This document shows, piece by piece, positions 56,277 through 64,000 of a DNA stretch of 64,000 bases (position 1 is the stretch's first letter; every line of letters begins with the position of its first letter). Origin of the DNA: Crotalaria pallida (lineage: Eukaryota > Streptophyta > Magnoliopsida > Fabales > Fabaceae); the NCBI GenBank assembly GCA_037953625.1, contig CM075655.1, forward strand, positions 77,775,501 to 77,839,500. The letters run 5' to 3'. The notes below the pieces were generated by a model. It was not told the DNA's origin. It was given only the letters and a program-made list of their open reading frames with translations, and did no database searches. A program made the position numbers and the translations under genes.

Positions 56277-57563
56277 CTAATCGTCATGTGGAAGAGATGC
56301 AGGAGGTGGAGTAGGGGGACCCTGGAAACGCCCAAATGTATGCAACAGAAAATGTACGTTCTCCATATTAATGCCCAGGGAATCCAAGCGAACATTGAGA
56401 TTCGCAAATTGTTCATCCACCCTATCAAGATGTCCTTCAACCCTAGAAAAACCAGCATCTATCCTAGCATTCAGCCTTTCCTCCATAGAGGAATGAACAC
56501 TAGCTCCACCCGCATGACCAGAAGTTCCACCAACATCAAAGGTGGAATGAGGCTGAGTAGAATGCATCAGAATCTCACCACCACCCGCAGTTGGAACCCT
56601 ATCCTCCATAGTCGTATCCTCAGGCTCGACCCCTGTACCTTCTTCTTCTTGCCTCTGCTGCTCTCTTTCAGCGGCTGTTGCAGCATCTAAAGCCTTAATG
56701 TCAGTATTCCATTTCCAGACCCTGTTTGCCTCATGCTGACGAATTCCCATAGAATGAAGAACCTTATCATTGATTCAAGTTAATCCTTTACTAGGTTCAA
56801 GCTCTTCATCTTTCGGAATGGGAACTCCTTTGTGCTCAATGAGACGACTCACATAGAAAGGGTAAGGAAGACACCCACTTGTCGAGTCAGCGGCTTGTGA
56901 CATATAAGCACATATCACCCGAACCCAGTTCACTTGGATTCGGTTCTTGATAGCGAACATATACCGAAGATCAGTTGCCATGGCTTGAGAATGGTTGGAG
57001 GTGGTCCTAGGAGTCAATAAGTAGGTAAGAATGTAGAGAATCATCCTATTCTCTACAGTCATGTTCCCAACCGACTTACGTGGACCGGTTAAGTACAAAT
57101 CAGGACTTCATAAACTAGTCCTATAAACATCCTCAATATTGCAAGTACTAAGCCTATTATCTTCCGGATCACCGGGGTAAGTACCCTCTGATTGAAGTCC
57201 ACCTACAATCAGAAAATCAGCGGGGGTAATGTCAAATATCACCCCATTCACCTTGGACTGATGGCCCCCTTCATACTCTCTAAAGTTGGCATAAAATTCC
57301 CTAATTAACCTTGGGAAAATTGAGCCTTTCAACTCTAGAAAAGATGTCAACCCTTGATACTCATAAAGCCCCTGGAATTGAAAGTTGTTGTTTGCACACC
57401 ATCTAAAGTTCATCCACCTCTTGAGCCCAAAGCCTCTGTTACTGAAGCTCTCAAACCTTTCCTCACATTTGTCATCACTATAATATTCAATCCTAGGTCT
57501 TCTAGGAGGTCTTGTAGCAGTGGTCTTAACCCTAGAGCGACGTGAAGAAGGATTGGAAGACAT
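56277..57563 (-). pseudogene. Putative plant transposon protein (PF20167-like), two TGA stops
   Basis: A single minus-strand frame of about 429 codons runs from the ATG at 57561-57563 to the stop at 56277. TGA codons at 57108-57110 and 56775-56777 interrupt it; all three segments share one frame. The start is basic (MSSNPSSRRSRVKTTATRPP). The first 250 residues have the layout of the putative plant transposon domain common in legumes (FQFQGLYEYQGLTSFLEL, LIREFYANF, VNGVIFDITPADFLIVGG, then VENRMILYILTYLL). The C-terminal 150 residues carry a Glu/Gln-rich stretch, a coiled-coil-like segment and a Pro-rich tail. Its function is unknown. Both stops are TGA in place of a possible CGA, which fits cytosine deamination. 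The assignment is by pattern, not search. Confidence 0.7.
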
Positions 57564-58140
57564 GGTCTGTTTGTGTTAGGGTTTTGAGAGAAATGGGGAA
57601 GGTTAAACAGGGAGATGAACACCAAGTGATGGTAGGGACGTGTGAGAAGATGAGGAGAAATGATATTGTGATGCTTGGAGGAAGAGGAATTGATGAGAAT
57701 TAGGACTTTGAGGATCTGGGTCTTGGAGAGGAGAGAGCCAAGAGTGAAAATTGTGCTTGGGAGGGAGGGAACAAGAAAAGTCGTGTTTCAAAACTGTTGC
57801 AACTGGTTTGGTACAGTGTTCTAACCGGTTAGATTTTTCGAGTAACCGGTTACGTACTGTAACTTGAAATAGTTAAGATTGAAAATTTTGCAGATTTTAG
57901 AAACTCCATGTCAAAAGCAAAACCTTCTAATTTTATTAAACATGATGAAATGTTGGAAAATCTTTTTCGTATTATATTTAATCAAAACATTCTGGAAATT
58001 CCTATCCCATCAAACACTATTTTCTTATGATATGCAGGGCAAATTTGCAAAGCTTATACTAAACATAAATTTTCTCTTATATACCATATCTATTTTAATA
58101 TCATTAAATATCATATGCCAATGTATATTTTGAATACCAT
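57564..58140 (-). promoter_or_regulatory. Upstream flank of the plant-transposon ORF with palindrome pair
   Basis: A TAACCGGTTA pair starts at 57822 and 57843 (21 bp), about 260 bp upstream of the minus-strand ATG at 57563, with CAACTGGTTTGG nearby. The position resembles the pair's place in LTRs, so this may be part of the LTR of the element that owned the ORF. The rest is AT-rich and unassigned. Confidence 0.4.
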
Positions 58141-59101
58141 TGCATTATTTTCAGATGGTTAAATTACAGCGTATCGCTTGGTGGAAATTTTGAGGGATGT
58201 AAGGGATAATCGGGTTCGAATTTAAGAATTCAAGATAACCGGATTGACATGAAAGTAAGGGAAAGAAACGAATAGACAACCAGTGAATCAGGTGCGAGAA
58301 GCAATTATTTAGTGAGAAAGAGTTGAGTCAAATTTTGATTTAGACCATCTGAGTTATCTATTCTTTTGATCCGAGTTAACGTAGTCAAATATTTTCGATT
58401 ACGTTAATCTAATTATTTGAAATATCAATATTCTGTGGAAAGCTCAACTCCAATATTTCTGTGATCAAAACCTTTATCACAATTTGATGTGATAAATATC
58501 TATGGACACTTCAGGAATAGAAAGATCAGTTAAGACTAGAGAGATTGACAACCACCGGGATAGGACAAATCTTTGTCTCCCCAACGGAAATGTCTCTAGA
58601 ATTTGACTATCTAACTAAGTCTGATAGTGATAATTATTCTATCTTTAAGTTCATCCAACTTAAAGACATGTCGTATGATCTTTCTTGCGAAAGATTATAT
58701 CCGATAGGGATGACTTGTTATTAGTGGTTTGAATATTAGGACCGATCACCCTAATATCTCAAACTATTAAGAAACGAAGTCATACAAATGCTTCCTCATT
58801 CGTGCTTGAGCGATCAGAGAACGCAACACAAGAAGTTTTCTTCGAAAATTACTCGACAAATGTTTTATCGGGAGAATGTTATGTGAAGCGTATTATTCAT
58901 AAAGGGTATTTCTCTGAAAGAATTCTTTCATATCAAGAACTTTGTGCGAAAAATCCTAATTGTTTAGTTTGGAAATATTTCAAAATACAAGTATTATATT
59001 GCAACTCTTTTAAGTGGGGGAGAACCCTAAAATACACTTTTGTAAGAAAAACTAAATAAGATGAATTTCGGTGACGAAATTCCTTTTAAGTGAGGGAGTA
59101 G
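58141..59101 (+). other. Worn internal sequence and polypurine tract of family C element
   Basis: No gene can be read. 59062-59101 carries GAATTTCGGTGACGAAATTCC and then AAGTGAGGGAGTAG (59088-59101), the typical end of a chromovirus-type pol and its polypurine tract, directly before the 3' LTR. An 85-codon open frame at 58802-59059 has no recognised domain. Confidence 0.6.
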
Positions 59102-62099
59102 TGTGACACCCCTAATTTTTTGTCTCTCAAATAACAAAGAAAATAAATTATGACAATGATTTTAAATTGTTTTCTTGTTAGTCTAAGTTTCTATACATTA
59201 GGTGTTTGGAAACTATTAAAGTATAAAATATATTTTATAAAGAGTATTGTGTGCAAAAATGTGAATCTTGTAAATTAGTCTTTGTGTTGGGACTTAATGA
59301 CAATATTAAAAAGGTCTTGGGAAAAGAGTTGTTAAATTATTAATTTTTAAAGGTTATCAGTATGTAACCGGTTAGAAAGGCTTTGTAATCGGTTACACGA
59401 TGTACTCAGAAAAACCTGGTTAGTGGATTTTGATGAGTAACCATTTGATTTCACCATGATTTGCCACGAAAACACTTCGATTTGTAGTGGGGAATACGTG
59501 TCACCTTGCATGATCATCAAATTTCCCTATAAATACTCAATTTTAGAGTCAAATTGAGGGTTTCTGGGTTGAGTGTTGATGCTGTAACCAGATTAGGGTT
59601 CGTTCTTTGTTCTGTTCAATTCTCTCTAATCCTTGAGAATTAGATCGAGTGTGATACATCATTTTAAAGCTTAGTCTTCAAGCTTTGTATTGATGTATAG
59701 AATGTGAATGGAGAGTGAGTGTTGAAGAAGTTTTGATGTTTGAAAGTTGAGGATCAAGTCTGTCTAAGAACCAGAGCTGAGTTCGTGTGACACTCTTTAG
59801 GGTTTGATTTTGGTGAGTACATGCACTCCCTGAGTCTCAAATCTATTTCTAAAGCTTGTGCATGTTGCATAGGATAAAGTCTAATCATTTTCCCCAATTT
59901 GTTTGCCCATTTCATATGTCAAAGACTTTGATTTTGGAACCCTGTTGAAACTGCTATGCTTGAAGGCAGAGCTTAAGGAATTCGTGTTTTACCTTAAGGA
60001 ATTAGTGCTGCTACTCAACAAGCACAACATAGAGGTAAGGGAGAAGCTTTCATTTTCTAGAATGAGATTAGATTATGTGGAATTCGAGGTTGAGTCACCA
60101 TGAGACTCATAAAGGGCATAGATTATAGAAAACAAAGGCTTGGAGGCCAATTTACAGCTCAATTCTGTTTTGAGCAGGTTTAATATTTTGCATGCAAGTG
60201 ATTTTCATGATTGAATCATAATCTAAATGCTTATTATGAGTTTTGTGATGTCAAGTTGTGTTTGTGTGAATTATATGCAATTTGATACTCTAAATTGAAT
60301 GCATGCAAAAAGAATATGTTTTCTATGGTTGAGCATATTTATTTTGAGGTATGTGACCTCTGGTAATGACTGAAATTGGTTAGATTTGGGTATAATAGAG
60401 AATGGTATACAAAACCTCTTTCTGCAATGTACAGACTGCATAATCTAACCGGTTATGTTGAATTTGTAACCGGTTAGATACTGTCAATCTTTAAAGAAAA
60501 TGATTTTTCTGAAATTGGCTCAGTGTTTTCACCATTTGCACTCAAGTCTATACTCTAATTTCAGTTGAAACCAATCTGAAAACTTGTCAATGGACACTGT
60601 TTGTTTCAGATTGTAATTGATGAGTCAATACCTCAATATTAAAGGATAATTTCAAGTGGAAATTATGTTAAATTGGAATTGGATTGTGATTTAGACTTTC
60701 AAATGATGAAATCAGTGGGGTTTGAGGTATATAACAATGCTGAAATCTTGTTTTATGGATTGGGTAGAGAATTCAAGAAAAAGGTTTTCTGAATTTCAAT
60801 GGTTAGTAGGTTCAGGTCTGTAATTCTAACCGGTTAGCCTGAGACTGTAACCGGTTAGTACCTGAAACTGAAAAATGAAAGTTAAATTTTCCCAATCCAA
60901 GTTTAATGGCATGTTTTTAAGTTAATTCACGGATGAACTTTCATGCCAAAGGTTATACCTCAAATCAATCATTCAAAAGAGAGTTTAAGATAAATTCTAA
61001 ATCACAATAAATAAATTAAAGATAAAAACCAACCTTAGTATTTGCGCATTGATTCATAGAGAATGGAAAATAGGTTGGCAAGAAATGATTCTCATATTCT
61101 GGGAATATGAGGAGGGTACTCTGGGAGTACTGAATTGATGTAACCTACTTGATGACACATTCTGGGAATGTGGCCAGTGTCTGGGACATGGTTTTTATAC
61201 ATTCTGGGAACATAGTACACACTCTGGGAGTGATATTGTTTTCCAAGTATGGTTTGCCATTTTGGGAACGTATGGTGGTGTTCTGGGAACACTGAGATAT
61301 CTAATGCCATATATCAAAAGATGATGGAGGCCTCAGTTGTGGATGGAAATCATGCATCATGCCACCTGCATTACAAGAAATACAATATTGAAAATGGGTG
61401 TGCTCGTATGTACTTGCATTCTTGTTGATAATTGAATACTTGTGATTGTTAAACCTTCTTTATATCTATATCATTTTACTATGCGAATGTGTATGCTTAC
61501 TCCTGTGCCGTTATTAGGTTATGATCCAATATCCCGACATCTCAAAAGACTATTAAGGGTAGGAGACCCTTAAGTGTACACAGAGAACAGAAAAAGGTGA
61601 ACTATTATCTTAGTGCACAGCTATCGGGAATCTGTCGGAACGGATGGTGGGAAAAAAAGGATCAGCTCTGAAATATTTCTATAATAATAAAGCTTATATT
61701 ATATTTTTGAGAGAGGTGATAAAGAATGAAAAATCACGTTTCTTTATGCTAATACATTATTTGGTATTTATAGATTTACTGTTCTTAACTCTTTCAGAAA
61801 TATATAATGAAATAAGCTATTTGTTCTTCCGCTAACTTTGATTATGTTGAGTTCGATATCAACCAAATTTTGAGGAATACAACCCCTCAAGATAAAGGTG
61901 TTTTCTTGACAAGTTATCATAATGGTGTTCAATCACATATGGAACTCAGTTCTACAAATATAAGTTTGCATTCAAAGATTATAATTAAGTTTCAATAGAA
62001 ACAACTTTCAAATCACAATTTTTCCAACATAGACAGGTCAATTATCATAAATATATTCAATATTTTTTATATTAAAACGAGTATCCAAGGAGTGTTACA
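59102..62099 (+). repeat. Family C 3' LTR (complete, 2998 bp)
   Basis: Order of parts: TGTGACACCCC end; palindrome pair 59364/59386 (22 bp); TATA box TATAAATAC at 59529; leader; donor TTTTG/GTGAGTAC at 59812/59813; further TAACCGGTTA pairs 60446/60467 and 60827/60848 (both 21 bp); CTGGGA minisatellite; acceptor-like TTATTAG at 61517; GGAGTGTTACA end. The open frame 59903-60103 lies inside the putative intron and is not supported as a gene. Confidence 0.93.
61090..61290 (+). repeat. CTGGGA minisatellite in family C LTR
   Basis: Irregular units of about 25-35 bp, alternating ATTCTGGGAA(T/C) and CTCTGGGAGT. The left copy of the LTR keeps only the last units at the window start. Confidence 0.8.
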
Positions 62100-62104
62100 C
62101 GAAC

Positions 62105-62307
62105 CGCCGTCGTTCTCTTCTCCTTCTCAAATCACGAGTTCGGACCCTCCATTGCCACCGAACTTGACCTCGGCACCAGACCAGCCACCATCACCGTCGC
62201 ATGAATTGCGGCTCGGAACCGTGGAAGATCGCAACCCACTTCCTTCATGGACCATGTGCTTATGCAATGGATTTAACTCAAACCACTGCCTTTTGCACCG
62301 CTGCCGT
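62105..62307 (+). repeat. LTR fragment, right part (continues 53562-54795)
   Basis: Follows the CGAAC duplication and restores the reading frame opened by the ATG at 54762: MPPLKLGETHE, then PPSFSSPSQITSSDP and on, Pro/Ser-rich. It is interrupted at 62308 by another LTR. I do not recognise the peptide. It may be leader sequence or a captured gene start. Confidence 0.45.
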
Positions 62308-64000
62308 TGTAACGCCCACGGAATTTATCCTCAAAATTATAAATGTGGTATGGATTAAAATGAAATATAATGAATGTTTTATATGTTAGTATGAATTCTT
62401 ATATTAGGAAAATTGAAATAAAAGATTTATAGCATTAGACTCAAAACCAACCGTTGGATTTGAAGATAAATATGTTAGGAAGCTTGTCTCCAAATTTGAG
62501 CAAGATCCAACGGTTAACGAAAAAGTTATGGCAGTTTGAATTTGATGATGCAATTTTGTAATATGGATATCGATATGCATATGCCCAAATCGTTTTTGGA
62601 TATCGATGTCCACGAGTCTGCTGGTTCAGAAGTAAGTCGGTTTAACTTGTGTGGCTGGGGATTAATCACGTTTTTCACCCCCAATCACCCCAAATATCTC
62701 TGAGACATTTCTTAGGCTTGATAAGGACCCTTAAGGTCGGTTGATTTGCATATAAGAAGGGAGAATACGCATCAAACAACCAAGAACATCACCCAACCTC
62801 TGAAAAATCGTGTTTTCTGGTATGACCTTGTGCTGCTTCGTTTTCTATGATCTGAGCTTCAAACCTTAGAAAACTATATACCAAATTAAAGCTCTCTTAA
62901 CCCTCTACAAATTGGTACCAAGTTTGTTCATTTTGGTAGCCTATGGAAGGAATAGTAATCCTGTGAAGTTGGTTGTCCAAGTCTGAAAGTTGGATTTCAG
63001 ATTCAAGAACCCAACTTCCTTTGACCTTTGTGGTAAGCTCAAGTATTCTTGGAGCTTCAAACTTGTTTTATTTTCAAGATTTCATATCCTAGTTTTGATT
63101 CTAATCATTGATCACGATTTGTTGTGATTTATTCTTGATATAAAACCCTGATTTTTGCTGTATTGTGCAACTGAAAACAGAGTTGTTGGGGCTGAACCAG
63201 AAAAGTTGAGATTTTTACAACCAAACCAATCTCTTTCAATCCAAACCAGACTGAATCATTCGAAATAGGTAAGGGAGAAGTTAACCGGGTGCAAGAATAA
63301 TAATCGGATGGCTAGAGATATAGGAGTTCTCATGAACTCAAGGGCAAAACTAGGGAAAGTTGAGAACTTGCTATAGGAAAATGACTTGGAGGTCATTCTA
63401 GCAAAATTTCTGAATTTAAACAAAGTATATATGATGATTAATGGCTGAACTAATGAAGAAACTTGACTATAAGGAAAGGAAAATGAAAATCATAGGTTAA
63501 GTTGTGATTTTTCATGGTTTATGCATAATACTTGAATCTTATATGAAGTTGATGCTATGGTTGTTAAATTTATGCATGAACAGGTGTATTTGAACTTGAT
63601 ATTGATCTCTGATGGGTTGACAATGGTTAAAGTGAAGTATATTAAGATTTGGTATCTCAAAATTCAAATCAGTATGCAGAAAACAGGGTGGATATCGATA
63701 TCTAGCATGAGGATATCGATTGTGCATATCAATATGCACAAGAGGATAACGATATCCATACCCCAATTTTACTAGTAAAACCTGAATTTTCATATCCTAT
63801 TTGATTGGAGGCCTTTTTGATTAAATGGAATGACTTTAAAAGCTGGAAATACCAAACCTTAATGTACTTAACTTCAACATATTATAATTGGAAATTGTGG
63901 ATGATATTTGGTGAATAAATGTACACTTACACGATGACTTTGATGATGAATGATTATATATGTGAATGCATAATCTTATGAGTTACTTTGAGAATGAATG
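62308..64000 (+). repeat. 5' part of a further long LTR (runs off the window)
   Basis: Starts TGTAACGCCCACGG. It shares with the LARD LTR a block of roughly 120 bp (62427-62545 against 17855-17975) that includes a 10-bp inverted repeat with a 45-nt loop, then diverges into an ATATCGATAT module. A TATA-like GCATATAAGAAGG lies at 62749-62761 and a donor-like TTTGTG/GTAAGCTC at 63032/63033. No gene is seen. Confidence 0.7.
63692..63755. repeat. Paired ATATCGATAT palindromes
   Basis: ATATCGATAT and variants start at 63692, 63713, 63726 and 63746, giving pairs 21 and 20 bp apart. Earlier copies at 62567 and 62600 are 33 bp apart with GCATATGC between them. Confidence 0.85.

Larger units (their letters stand above)
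54796..62099 (+). mobile_element. Rearranged Ty3/gypsy-type element, family C
   Basis: The duplication CGAAC at 54791-54795 and 62100-62104 brackets TGTAACACCCC ... GGAGTGTTACA. The 3' LTR is complete (59102-62099, 2998 bp). The 5' LTR matches only its first 1050 bp (54796-55845). Between them are a foreign-looking minus-strand transposon ORF and, just before the 3' LTR, a worn pol end (AATTTCGGTGACGAAATTCC) with polypurine tract. A large deletion plus secondary insertion after integration is the simplest history. Confidence 0.9.

Overview
The window is plant nuclear DNA made almost entirely of nested transposable elements. I see no tRNA, rRNA or clearly intact host gene. Very long Ty3/gypsy LTRs, tRNA-Asp and tRNA-iMet primer sites, a SIRE-like Ty1/copia LTR, Athila/Diaspora-like non-autonomous elements, a CACTA element and a Helitron suggest a dicot, most probably a legume. 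The species is an inference from repeat style, not from a diagnostic gene.

Layout, left to right. 1-4743 is the 3' part of a long LTR (family C) split by a 3.9 kb non-autonomous CACTA transposon (447-4389, target duplication AGA). 4744-7262 is the 3' part of a second long LTR (family D). 7263-13552 is a decayed Tat-lineage Ty3/gypsy element on the minus strand (reverse transcriptase, two RNase H domains, integrase) with its characteristic antisense extra ORF on the plus strand. A SIRE-like solo LTR (10448-12187, duplication GGCAG) splits it.

13553-15971 plus 39194-about 40075 is a decayed Ty1/copia element. It is split by a Diaspora-like non-autonomous Athila relative (15972-39188, minus strand, duplication AGCAT). 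One LTR of that element is split in turn by a Helitron (17295-34762). The uninterrupted sister LTR at 37554-39188 gives the exact empty site, and the two LTRs are both 1635 bp once the Helitron is removed. The Helitron carries a 15-exon replication protein A large-subunit-like gene. It was later hit by a 10.2 kb coding-free LTR element (17625-27830, duplication TCGAG) upstream of the gene and by a solo LTR inside exon 8 (30315-32683, duplication CTTTG).

40076-48560 is a diverged family D-like LTR remnant holding a 5.7 kb family D solo LTR in the opposite orientation (41517-47231, duplication GTTTC). 48561-53561 is an Athila-like non-autonomous element. 53562-54795 plus 62105-62307 is an LTR fragment. 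It is split by a rearranged family C element (54796-62099, duplication CGAAC) whose interior holds a minus-strand plant-transposon ORF with two in-frame TGA stops. 62308-64000 is the start of another long LTR.

The most unusual signal is a motif grammar that cuts across these LTR families. Ten-bp palindromes (TAATCGATTA, TAACCGGTTA, ATATCGATAT, or the near-palindrome CGCCCAGGCG) occur in pairs whose starts are 20-23 bp apart. The 11-12 nt linkers differ in sequence. They mostly lie upstream of the LTR TATA box, in both Ty1/copia and Ty3/gypsy LTRs. Several of the same LTRs also share a probable leader intron enclosing a family-specific minisatellite. I know of no description of this paired-palindrome arrangement.
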